64,000 nt of DNA from Burkholderiales bacterium. Lineage in GTDB: Bacteria; Pseudomonadota; Gammaproteobacteria; Burkholderiales; Burkholderiaceae_F. Position 1 is the stretch's first letter; every line of letters starts with the position of its first letter. Shown in pieces: positions 56,969 to 64,000 of the stretch. The notes under the pieces are model-generated. The model searched no databases, had not been told where the DNA came from, and saw only the letters and a program-made list of their open reading frames with translations. The translations under genes and the position numbers were made by a program. The stretch spans positions 62,001 through 126,000 of the forward strand of contig JADJWR010000004.1 in assembly GCA_016716275.1 (NCBI GenBank), written 5' to 3'.

Positions 56969-57529
56969 ATGAGTGCCGTCAGTCCGACGCCGTCGTTTGC
57001 CGGCACCGGGGCCCGGTCGCCGGCCGGCGCGCGCCGCCAGATGAACCCCTACCTGGCCGGCTTCGGCCTCGGCCTGGTCCTGCTGGCCTCGTTCCTGATC
57101 ATGGGCCGCGGCCTGGGCGCCACCGCTGCCTCCGGCTCGGTGGTCGCCTGGGCGAGCGGCCTGGTCGCGCCGGAATGGACCGCCGCCAACCCGGCGCTGA
57201 AGGGCTACTTCGCCGAACCGCCCTGGATCAACTGGACTTTCTACCTGATCGTCGGCGCCTTTGTCGGCAGCCTGGTGTCGGCGAAGCTCGCCGGCCGCGT
57301 CCGCTTCCGCGTCGAGCGCGGCCCGCAGCTGGGCGTCGGCGCCCGCCTGGCGCTGGCCTTCGCCGGCGGCGCGCTGGCGGCGATCGGCGCCAAGCTCGCC
57401 AAGGGCTGCACCAGCGGCCAGGCGCTGACCGGCGGCGCGCTGCTCAACGTCGGCAGCTGGATCTTCATGCTGGCCGTTTTTGCCGGCGCTTATGCGCTGG
57501 CTTATTTCGTGCGGAGGCAGTGGCGATGA
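56969..57529 (+). CDS. YeeE/YedE-family membrane protein, half 1
   Basis: A 186-residue protein with about four membrane helices after a 30-residue cytoplasmic start. The family motif region is GAKLAKGCTSGQALTGGALLN (core KGCTSGQALTGG), with the conserved cysteine of thiosulfate/sulfur transporters (TsuA-like YeeE). GAAGGAG precedes the ATG at 56969. Half the length of full YeeE (about 350), so it probably pairs with the next gene. Likely carries a sulfur compound such as thiosulfate through the inner membrane. Confidence 0.85.
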   Translation: MSAVSPTPSFAGTGARSPAGARRQMNPYLAGFGLGLVLLASFLIMGRGLGATAASGSVVAWASGLVAPEWTAANPALKGYFAEPPWINWTFYLIVGAFVGSLVSAKLAGRVRFRVERGPQLGVGARLALAFAGGALAAIGAKLAKGCTSGQALTGGALLNVGSWIFMLAVFAGAYALAYFVRRQWR

Positions 57530-57599
57530 AAGCGGCCCGTCCGTTTGTAGGTTCTCGGCTGCCCCTCGCGGGGACTGCCCGCAGGGCGAAGGAGGCCGG

Positions 57600-58202
57600 A
57601 TGAACCTGCCCCTGTATGCCTATGAGCTGATCAGCGACTCGCAGGGACTGCTGCTGGCGCTGCCGCTCGGCTTCGGCTTCGGCTGGTTCCTCGAGCGGGC
57701 CGGCTTCGGCAGCTCGTGCCGCCTGTGCGCGCAGTTCTACCTGTACGACATGACGGTGCTGAAGGTGATGTTCACCGCGATCATCACCGCGATGGTCGGC
57801 CTGTGGGCATTCTCGGCGGCCGGGCTGCTCGACCTGTCGATGGTCTACCTGACGCCGACCTCGATCGGCGCGCAGCTGGCCGGCGGCGTGCTGCTCGGCG
57901 CCGGCTTCATCGTCGGCGGCTATTGCCCCGGCACCGCGGTGACGGCGGCGGCCAGCGGCAGCGGCGACGGCTACGTGTACATCGGCGGCTTCATGGCCGG
58001 GCTGCTGTTCTATGCGCTTGCTTTCGTCGGCCTGGAAGAATGGGCCAACGCCGCCAGCATCGGCGAAATGACACTGCCGCAGGCATTCGGCGTTCCGTAC
58101 GGCGCAGTGGTGCTCGGCGTGGTGGTGATGGCCGGCCTGATGTTCGCCGGCGCCGAGTGGTCGGAACGGAAGTTCGCCCACATGCGGCCGGGCGCGCGCT
58201 GA
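57600..58202 (+). CDS. YeeE/YedE-family membrane protein, half 2
   Basis: A 200-residue protein with about five membrane helices. FGSSCRLCAQFYLYDMTVLKVMF (core SSCRLCAQFYLYD) and GGYCPGTAVTAAASG carry the conserved cysteines (Cys-x2-Cys and GYCPGT) of this transporter family. Paired with the preceding half 70 bases upstream, it completes the usual two-repeat transporter from two polypeptides. GAAGGAGG precedes its start. Confidence 0.87.
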   Translation: MNLPLYAYELISDSQGLLLALPLGFGFGWFLERAGFGSSCRLCAQFYLYDMTVLKVMFTAIITAMVGLWAFSAAGLLDLSMVYLTPTSIGAQLAGGVLLGAGFIVGGYCPGTAVTAAASGSGDGYVYIGGFMAGLLFYALAFVGLEEWANAASIGEMTLPQAFGVPYGAVVLGVVVMAGLMFAGAEWSERKFAHMRPGAR

Positions 58203-58222
58203 ACCTCGGCTGCTCAATGGAA

Positions 58223-58246
58223 AAGGGCGGGAACAATCCCGCCCTT
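58223..58246. terminator. Intrinsic terminator between YeeE and fadL (convergent)
   Basis: AAGGGCGGGA pairs with TCCCGCCCTT (58223-58232, 58237-58246) with loop ACAA. The U tract is better for the minus-strand fadL gene (TTTT) than for the plus strand. Confidence 0.65.
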
Positions 58247-58295
58247 GCCGTGCGAGCCCCGCCCCTGTCCCGCGAGGGGCGGCGGATCGCCAGAA

Positions 58296-59585
58296 TCAGA
58301 ACCGCCAGCCGTAGGCGACGCCGAACGAGTACTGCTTCATCTTCAGGTTGATGTCGCCGCCGCCGAAGGCGGGCGGAATCGAGTTGACGCCGTTCACCTC
58401 TACCGTCGGCGCATACATGAAGGCGAAGCTCAACTCCGACTTGTTGGCCAGCGTCCAGGTCGCACCGAGCGTCCAGTGGTCCTCGACCACGCCCGGCGCC
58501 AGGAAGTTGAAGAACGTCTCGCTCTGCGGGATCGGCTGCTCGCCATAGTTGTAGCCGCCGCGGACGGTCCACTGCGGGTTGATCGCGTACTGCACGCCGA
58601 GCTTGTAGGCGGTGACGTCGTCCCAGCCGAAGCCCGCGCCGCCGTCGGTGCCGAGCGGCGCCTGGAACAGGTTCGGCAACAGCGGGTTGTTGATCGACTT
58701 GATGCCCGAGTAGTCGATCCGCACGACGTCGAAGGCCAGGGTCAGGCCGGTCATCGGCGTGAAGGCGACGCCGATGCCGTAGTTGGCTGGGATGTCGAAG
58801 CCGCCCTGCTCGGCGAACAGGCCCTTGTACTCGTCGAGCTCGCTCATGCTGGTCTTCGACTGGTAGGTCAGGCCGACGGCGAGGTTCGGCGTGAACTGGC
58901 CGAGATAGCCGATCCGCACGCCGACGCCGTACGACCAGTCGTTGCCGTTGTCGGTGACCTTGTCCGGATACATCGAGAAGCGCGGCGCCATCGGGCTCGA
59001 GCCGTCGCCGGTGAAGTTCTCCAGACCGTGCGCCTTGAAGCGCTGCACGGCGAGGTTCAGCGAGATGCCCACCGCGTGCTGCGGCGTGATCTTGTAGCCG
59101 AGGGTCGGCGCGATGAAAAGCTGCGACAGGTCGACGCCCGGCCGGGTCGAGCCGAACAGCGGGAACGGCTTGTCGTAGTCGGTGTTCATGCCGCCGTTGC
59201 CGTAGACCGAGACGCCGAGCGACATCGCGCTGTTCAGCATCTGGTTGTAGCCGAACTCGGGGATGAAGAAGTTCGACGACTCGTTGCCCTCGTACACCGT
59301 GCCGTTGAAGGGCAGCGGGCTGCCGACCAGTTGCGATTCGCGGATCGGCCGGAAGTAGTTCAGGCCGAAATCGATCCGGTTGCCGAGCATCGCCATGCCA
59401 GCCGGGTTGATCGCCGCGGCGATCGCGTCCTGCGGCAGCGCGACGCCGGCGCCGCCCATGCCGATCGACTTGATGCCGTAGCCGTGCGAAAAGTAGCCGT
59501 TGGTGGCCTGCGCCGGTGTCGCCAGCAGCAGCGGCACGAAAGCGGCGGCCACTGCTGCCGCTGCCGAATGAAGCCTGCATTTCAT
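58296..59585 (-). CDS. FadL/OmpP1-family outer-membrane transporter
   Basis: A 429-residue beta-barrel precursor with signal peptide ending TPAQA. The start of the mature protein TNGYFSHGYGIKSIGMGGAGVAL (core SHGYGIKSIGMGGAGVA) and repeated aromatic barrel strands, to the C-terminal YSFGVAYGWRF with a terminal phenylalanine, are family features. Takes up hydrophobic molecules, for example fatty acids or aromatic compounds. Only about 90 bases separate it from the YeeE gene (convergent), with no functional tie shown. Confidence 0.88.
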   Translation of the reverse strand: MKCRLHSAAAAVAAAFVPLLLATPAQATNGYFSHGYGIKSIGMGGAGVALPQDAIAAAINPAGMAMLGNRIDFGLNYFRPIRESQLVGSPLPFNGTVYEGNESSNFFIPEFGYNQMLNSAMSLGVSVYGNGGMNTDYDKPFPLFGSTRPGVDLSQLFIAPTLGYKITPQHAVGISLNLAVQRFKAHGLENFTGDGSSPMAPRFSMYPDKVTDNGNDWSYGVGVRIGYLGQFTPNLAVGLTYQSKTSMSELDEYKGLFAEQGGFDIPANYGIGVAFTPMTGLTLAFDVVRIDYSGIKSINNPLLPNLFQAPLGTDGGAGFGWDDVTAYKLGVQYAINPQWTVRGGYNYGEQPIPQSETFFNFLAPGVVEDHWTLGATWTLANKSELSFAFMYAPTVEVNGVNSIPPAFGGGDINLKMKQYSFGVAYGWRF

Positions 59586-59878
59586 GGTGGTCCCCCCATC
59601 GATGGTCTGCCCGGATCTCGCGGCCGCGAGGCGCGGCTGGATCGCTGCCCAGTGTGACCGGCATATTCATTGCAGGGCCTGCCGACGGTCAACGATGCGC
59701 CGCCGCAATGGGGTACTCCGTATGGTTTGCGCGACAGTGCCGCGGCCCGCCTTGGTCCGCCCGCCGGGGCAGGCCGGGCGGCGGTCCGGCCGGCCGAATC
59801 GGCAGGCGTGGGCCCGTCGCAGCGAAGCGTCGTCGGCCCGCCGGCCTCCGGCTTGCCGGCGCTACGGCGCTGCCGTGA

Positions 59879-60361
59879 TCAGCCGAGTTCGCCGCGCTCG
59901 ACCAGCTCGCGGATGCGCCAGACGGTGTCGATGTCGGCACTGCGGTAGGCCTGCTCGCGCAGCTGGCGGGTCATGCTGTCCGGCTGGTCCCCGGCCGCCC
60001 CTTCGTCGGCCTCGTAGGTGAAGCGCAGGAACAGGCTGCCGGTGGCCGGCGCCTCGATGCGGATGGTCAGCCGGCTCGCCGGATAGGCGGCGGTCGCCTC
60101 GATGTGGGTGACGCTGACCCCGTCGGCGGTCAGCACGACGCGGTCGCGCACCCGGAAGCTGCCGAAGTCGAGCGTGCGGACCAGTTGCGTCCGCTCGGGC
60201 TCGTCGATCCGCTGTTCGATCGTCGCGCCGGCCAGCCCGAGCACGAATTCGGTCGGCTGTTCGGCACGGCGCAGCAGGCCGCGCCACAGTTGTGCCCGCG
60301 AGACCTCGGTGAGCAGCGGCTGCAGCGGGTCGTTGATCTGGACGAGGTGCTCGAAGCGCAT
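59879..60361 (-). CDS. DUF1857/AtaL-like SRPBCC protein
   Basis: A 160-residue protein with MRFEHLVQINDP, LTEVSRAQLWRGLLRRAE and EFVLGLAG in its first half, the DUF1857/AtaL-like pattern of the START/SRPBCC superfamily (hydrophobic ligand-binding). The ATG at 60361 is preferred; GTG 60370 is the longer option. No catalytic function is known. It is co-directional with queC, 25 bases downstream of it. Confidence 0.7.
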   Translation of the reverse strand: MRFEHLVQINDPLQPLLTEVSRAQLWRGLLRRAEQPTEFVLGLAGATIEQRIDEPERTQLVRTLDFGSFRVRDRVVLTADGVSVTHIEATAAYPASRLTIRIEAPATGSLFLRFTYEADEGAAGDQPDSMTRQLREQAYRSADIDTVWRIRELVERGELG

Positions 60362-60386
60362 CGTCGGCACCCGCGCCGCGGCGACC

Positions 60387-61100
60387 TCAGCTGGCGGTCG
60401 CTGCGCGGGTCGCCTGCCAGGCTTCCCAGCCGGCGGCGCGCAGGCCGCAGGCCGGACACAGGCCGCAGCCGCGGCCCCATTCGAACAGCTTGCTGCGCTC
60501 GCCGAGGTAGCAGCTGTTGGTCTCCTCGCGGATCAGCTGCACCAGTTCTTCGCCGCCGAGCTCGTGCGCCAGCTGCCAGGTCGCGGCCTTGTCCAGCCAC
60601 ATCAGCGGCGTCTCGATGGTGAGCGGGTGGTCCATGCCCAGCGACAGCGCCACCTGCAGTGCCTTGAGCGTGTCGTCGCGTCCGTCCGGGTAGGCCGAGT
60701 AGTCGGTTTCGCACATGCCGCCGACCAGCACCGGGATGTCGCGCCGGTAGGCCACTGCCGCGGCGTGAGTGAAGAACATCAGGTTGCGGCCGGGAACGAA
60801 GCTCTCGGGCAGTCCCTTCGCCGCCATGTGGACCGCGGCTTCCGGCGTCGGCGCGGTGTGCGCCAGCTGTGCCAGCTCGGGCATCTCGATCCGGTGATCG
60901 GTGCCGAGCCTGGCGCTCCACCGTGGAAAGCGCTCGCGCAGTGCGGCGATGAAGCCGAGCCGGCCATCCACCTCGACCTGGCGGCGCTGCGCGTAATCGA
61001 AGCCGATCGTCTCGACACGCTCGAAGCGCGCCAGCGACCACGCCAGACAGGTGGCGGAGTCCTGACCTCCGGACAGCAGAACGAGCGCGGCCTTTTGCAC
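60387..61100 (-). CDS. queC: 7-cyano-7-deazaguanine synthase QueC
   Basis: A 237-residue ATP-dependent ligase converting 7-carboxy-7-deazaguanine to preQ0, a step in queuosine synthesis. The PP-loop LLSGGQDSATC is at residues 8-18, and the zinc cysteines are at the C-terminus in CGLCPACGLR plus an upstream Cys. The conserved SETDYSAYPD-type segment (GMCETDYSAYPDGR) is clear. I looked for a preQ1 riboswitch upstream and did not recognise one. Confidence 0.95.
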   Translation of the reverse strand: MQKAALVLLSGGQDSATCLAWSLARFERVETIGFDYAQRRQVEVDGRLGFIAALRERFPRWSARLGTDHRIEMPELAQLAHTAPTPEAAVHMAAKGLPESFVPGRNLMFFTHAAAVAYRRDIPVLVGGMCETDYSAYPDGRDDTLKALQVALSLGMDHPLTIETPLMWLDKAATWQLAHELGGEELVQLIREETNSCYLGERSKLFEWGRGCGLCPACGLRAAGWEAWQATRAATAS

Positions 61101-61392
61101 GGGCGAAAGTCTAAGAGCGCGAGTGCCGATTTAGACGTCGGGTAATCGCCGTAACCGGCGGGCCCGGCGGCGGCCGATGCGCGCGCGTGCACAGCTTCAG
61201 CGCTCTTCCCTCGGGCCGTCGGCGCTTGCTGCGATTGCCCTTGCACCGCTCGGGTGATCGGACTAACGGGAATGGGTGTCTCGCGGGCGAGCCGCTGTCG
61301 GCGCCCGCGACACACCCGCGCTGTCCTGCCCCCGCAAGACCCGCCAGGCTTGCTTGCTATTCTCGACCGCAAACGTCGACGAGGAGGCAGAC

Positions 61393-62004
61393 ATGAAGCT
61401 CTACTACAGCCCCGGCGCCAGTTCGCTGGCCGCGCACATCGCCCTGCGCGAGTCGGGCCTGTCGTTCGACCTGGAGCGCGTCAGCCTGAAGACCAAGAAG
61501 ACGGCCGGCGACGCCGACTACCTGCGCGTCAATCCCAAGGGCTACGTGCCGGCGCTGCGGTTCGAGGACGGCAGCCTGCTCACCGAGGGCCCGGCGATCA
61601 TGCTGTGGGTCGGCGACCAGGTGCCGGAAAAGCGGCTGGCGCCGTCGCCGGGCACGATGGAGCGCTATCACCTGATCGAGTGGCTGAACTTCATCGCCAC
61701 CGAGCTGCACAAGAACTTCGGCGCGCTGTTCGATCCGGGCGCGCCGGATGCCGCGAAGGCCGCCGCCCGCGCCAGGCTCGACAAGCGGCTCGACTACCTG
61801 GACCGGACGCTCGGCGACGCGCCGTTCCTGCTCGGCGAGCACTTCACGGTGGCCGACGGCTACCTGTTCACCGTGCTCGGCTGGGGCCGGCTGGTCGACG
61901 TCGACATCGCCCGCTGGCCGCATCTGGCCGCCTACGCCGGCCGCATCGGCGCGCGGCCGAAGGTGCTCGACACGCTGCGGGCCGAGGGCCTGCTGAAGGG
62001 CTGA
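61393..62004 (+). CDS. Glutathione S-transferase family protein
   Basis: A 203-residue protein with the thioredoxin-like N-domain (KLYYSPGASSLAAHIALRE) and an all-helical C-domain (LGEHFTVADGYLFTVLGWG). YSPGASS contains the usual catalytic residue region of beta/proteobacterial GSTs. GAGGAGG gives a strong ribosome site. Physiological substrate unknown. A 292-base gap without an evident gene separates it from queC. Confidence 0.92.
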   Translation: MKLYYSPGASSLAAHIALRESGLSFDLERVSLKTKKTAGDADYLRVNPKGYVPALRFEDGSLLTEGPAIMLWVGDQVPEKRLAPSPGTMERYHLIEWLNFIATELHKNFGALFDPGAPDAAKAAARARLDKRLDYLDRTLGDAPFLLGEHFTVADGYLFTVLGWGRLVDVDIARWPHLAAYAGRIGARPKVLDTLRAEGLLKG

Positions 62005-62018
62005 GCGAGGCGGCGGCC

Positions 62019-62393
62019 ATGGCGATCGCCGCGCCGCCGCTGGTCCTGCTCGACTCGGTGACCCAGGTCGAGCCGGCGCACGCCGGCCGGCTGGTGGTCA
62101 CCGGTTCGCACGGCGGCGCCAGCGTGGTGCCGTACGCGCGTGCGGTGCGCGCCTGGCTGTACGTCTTCAACGACGCCGGCGGCGGCAAGGACGGCGCGGG
62201 CGTCGCTGCGCTCGAGCTGCTCGACGCCGACGGCATCGCCGCGGTGACGGTGGCGCACTCCTCGGCGCGCATCGGCGAGGCGCTCGACGCGTGGCAGCAC
62301 GGCGTGGTGTCGCAGGCGAATGCCGCGGCCGCGGCGCTCGGTCTGCAGGTCGGTGCCGCGCTGCGCGAGTTGCTCGGCGGCAAGACGCACTGA
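62019..62393 (+). CDS. Conserved hypothetical protein, function unknown
   Basis: A 124-residue protein, soluble, with VVTGSHGGASVVPYA, VFNDAGGGKDGAGVAALELLDADGIAAVTVAHSSARIG (core FNDAGGGKDGAGVAALELL) and HGVVSQANAAAAALG. The repeated Gly/Ala-rich loops and the conserved His and Asp residues look like a compact ligand- or cofactor-binding fold, but I do not recognise a named family. It follows the GST gene by 14 bases and precedes the second molybdoenzyme, so it may belong with either. Confidence 0.6.
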   Translation: MAIAAPPLVLLDSVTQVEPAHAGRLVVTGSHGGASVVPYARAVRAWLYVFNDAGGGKDGAGVAALELLDADGIAAVTVAHSSARIGEALDAWQHGVVSQANAAAAALGLQVGAALRELLGGKTH

Positions 62394-62505
62394 TCCGCGG
62401 CGGTCGCGAACCGTCTGACCGACAAGCTCCGGCCGAAGCCTCCGATTACGAGCGGGGCGGCGTTGCGCCACTGCTGTGACGGCGTCGCCTTTCGGCGACA
62501 GCGCG

Positions 62506-62524
62506 TGTAACGATTGTCGTTACA
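62506..62524. promoter_or_regulatory. Perfect 19-bp palindrome upstream of second molybdoenzyme gene
   Basis: TGTAACGA-TTG-TCGTTACA, an 8-bp perfect inverted repeat in the 270-base intergenic region. No T tract follows, so it is more like a dimeric regulator operator than a terminator. The cognate regulator is not in the window. Confidence 0.5.
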
Positions 62525-62583
62525 GCTTCCCGCCGTCTCCGACCTCGCCAGTCAACTATTCCATGGAGGACATAGGGTTTCTG

Positions 62584-62667
62584 ATGTCGGTCAATCTTTA
62601 CTTGCTGAGCCGGCGCAGAGTGCGACTGTTCGAAGAATCTCGAACTGTCTGTGCGGAGGAGCTATGA
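62584..62667 (+). CDS. Possible leader mini-ORF coupled to molybdoenzyme gene
   Basis: A 27-codon frame (ATG 62584, or 34 codons from ATG 62563) that ends with TGA overlapping the molybdoenzyme ATG (ATGA at 62664-62667). AGGG stands six bases before 62584. The peptide has no recognised domain. It may be a translational leader, or coincidental; the downstream gene has its own GGAGGAG site inside this frame. Confidence 0.3.
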   Translation: MSVNLYLLSRRRVRLFEESRTVCAEEL

Positions 62668-64000
62668 GACTTACGAGGCGGTCGTTCATTCAAGCGTCTG
62701 CTGCCACCAGCGGTCTGCTTGCGGCGGGCTGCGCGACCAAGCCGCCGGTATCGGCGGCGATGGCGCCGCGCAAGATGAAGGGCGGCACGCCGGCCAAGGG
62801 CGACTGGGTGGCCAGCACCTGCCAGGGCTGCACGCAGTGGTGCGCGATCGAAGTGCTGGTGCAGAACGGCCGCGCCGTGCGCGTGCGCGGCAACCAGAAC
62901 TCGAAGACCAACCACGGCTACGTCTGCCCGCGCGGCCACATGATCCCGGCGCAGCTGTACGACCCGGACCGGATCAAGGTACCGCTGAAGCGGACCAATC
63001 CGGCCAAGGGCCGCGGCGTTGATCCGAAGTTCGTGCCGATCACCTGGGACGAGGCGCTCGACACCGTCGCCGACAGGATGATCGAACTGCGCAAGGCCAA
63101 CGAGCCGCACAAGCTCCTCTACCTGCGCGGCCGCTATTCGGCCACTGGCACCGCGCTGCTGTACGGCACGCTGCCGAAGATCTTCGGCACGCCAAACTAC
63201 TTCTCGCACAGCGCCATCTGCGCCGAGGCGGAGAAGATGGGCCCCGGCCTGACGCAGGGCTTCTTCGGCTACCGCGACTACGACCTGGAGAAGGTCAACT
63301 GCCTGGTGATCTGGGGCTGCGATCCGCTGTCGTCGAACCGCCAGGTGCCGAACACCATCCACCGCTTCGGCGAGATCATGGCGCGCGGCACGGTGATCGC
63401 CGTCGACCCGCGCCTGTCGGTCTCTGCCTCCAAGGCGCATGAGTGGCTGCCGCTGCTGCCGGGCACCGACGGCGCGCTGGCCGGCGCCGTCGCCCACGTG
63501 CTGCTGACCGAGGGACTGTGGAGCAAGGAGTTCGTCGGCGACTTCAAGGATGGGCGCAACCAGTTCGTCGCTGGCCGAGCGGTCGACGAGGCCTCATTCG
63601 CCGAGAAGGAAACGAACGGGGTCGTCAAGTGGTGGAACCTGGAGGTGAAGGACCGCACGCCGGCCTGGGCTGAGAAGGAGTGCGGCGTCCCGGCAGCGCA
63701 GATCGTCCGGGCAGCACGGGCGATGGGCAAGGCCGCCCCGCGCACCGCGGTCTGGATGGGACCCGGCGCCGCGATGCAGCCGCGCGGCACCTACAGCGCG
63801 ATGTACGTGCATGCACTGAACGGCCTGCTCGGCTCGGTGGACAACGAAGGCGGCGTCTGGCAGTCGAGCAGCGTGCCGACCGGCAAGTTCGCCAGCGCCG
63901 ACAAGTACGTCGACGACATGGCGAAGAGCTTCGGCAAGGGCAAGAAGCTCGACGGGCGAGGCGCCAAGGACATGCCGGCGATGATGAACGCCAAACCCGG
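62664..64000 (+). CDS. Molybdopterin oxidoreductase, ArrA/ArxA-like (3' truncated by window edge)
   Basis: A 445-codon start of a DMSO-reductase-family catalytic subunit; it is open to the last base. Tat signal TRRSFIQAS at residues 4-12, followed by LLAAGC (Cys23), which resembles a lipobox. FeS ligands are Cys53, Cys56, Cys60 and Cys88, and Cys186 (HSAICAEAEK) is at the molybdenum-ligand position. The region RVRGNQNSKTNHGYVCPRG and the HSAICAEAEKMG block resemble arsenate/arsenite and related sulfur/selenium oxyanion enzymes of the ArrA/ArxA group. True substrate cannot be decided from this fragment. GGAGGAG ribosome site. Confidence 0.82.
   Translation, partial: MRLTRRSFIQASAATSGLLAAGCATKPPVSAAMAPRKMKGGTPAKGDWVASTCQGCTQWCAIEVLVQNGRAVRVRGNQNSKTNHGYVCPRGHMIPAQLYDPDRIKVPLKRTNPAKGRGVDPKFVPITWDEALDTVADRMIELRKANEPHKLLYLRGRYSATGTALLYGTLPKIFGTPNYFSHSAICAEAEKMGPGLTQGFFGYRDYDLEKVNCLVIWGCDPLSSNRQVPNTIHRFGEIMARGTVIAVDPRLSVSASKAHEWLPLLPGTDGALAGAVAHVLLTEGLWSKEFVGDFKDGRNQFVAGRAVDEASFAEKETNGVVKWWNLEVKDRTPAWAEKECGVPAAQIVRAARAMGKAAPRTAVWMGPGAAMQPRGTYSAMYVHALNGLLGSVDNEGGVWQSSSVPTGKFASADKYVDDMAKSFGKGKKLDGRGAKDMPAMMNAKP

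Noticed and set aside
61101..61392. preQ1 riboswitch upstream of queC
   Set aside because: I could not find the H-type pseudoknot pattern or its conserved loop; the gap shows nothing recognisable.

Overview
The window is GC-rich chromosomal DNA from a Gram-negative bacterium, most likely a betaproteobacterium of the Rhodocyclales type. That placement is inferred from gene content and order: mnmG-rsmG-parA-parB next to atpIBEFHAGDC, ubiE/ubiJ/ubiB, hemE, priA, type IV pilus minor pilins, and a respiratory sulfur locus. No 16S gene is present. There is no CRISPR array, prophage or recognisable insertion sequence. Coding density is high, and most long antisense frames are GC-driven shadows.

Left part (1-23.7 kb), core genes: an oxidoreductase C-terminus, a cold-shock protein, GTP-dependent PEP carboxykinase, a frameshifted iron alcohol dehydrogenase and an AsmA-like protein. 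Two parS sites sit just upstream of mnmG-rsmG. A lipocalin, a carboxymuconolactone-decarboxylase-family protein, parA, parB and the complete F1Fo ATP synthase operon with its promoter and terminator follow. Then come a universal stress protein, a TonB-like lipoprotein, hemE and priA. The hemE-priA gap is relatively AT-rich and holds three DnaA-box-like 9-mers.

Middle part (23.7-50.3 kb): a triheme cytochrome c5-like protein and tRNA-Arg(CCG), then two separate copies of a minor-pilin cassette (fimT, pilV, pilW, pilX, pilY1, pilE). In the first cassette fimT is inverted, pilW and pilX form one frame, and PilY1 lacks the von Willebrand A domain. The second cassette is canonical. Between them lies a ubiquinone block (DUF971, ubiE, a Tim44-domain protein, ubiJ, ubiB), a 27-bp-arm inverted repeat, a methyltransferase and a sodium/solute symporter. 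After cassette 2 come a DUF6279 lipoprotein, glmU, an acetyltransferase, DUF423, a rhomboid protease and a TPR protein.

Right part (50.3-64 kb), sulfur and molybdoenzyme region: a periplasmic rhodanese diverges from a Psr/Phs-type molybdoenzyme operon (catalytic, FeS and NrfD subunits). An (AACCC)n tract follows, then a heme-c protein with three rhodanese domains, a 67-residue lysine-rich secreted protein ending in Gly-Gly-Cys, and a strong terminator. Two half-size YeeE/YedE transporters come next. I infer that these genes reduce or shuttle sulfane sulfur (polysulfide or thiosulfate) in the periplasm and import sulfur. The region continues with a FadL porin, queC, a glutathione transferase and a small orphan protein. 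A second Tat-exported molybdoenzyme (ArrA/ArxA-like) is cut by the right edge, with a 19-bp palindrome and a translationally coupled mini-ORF upstream.
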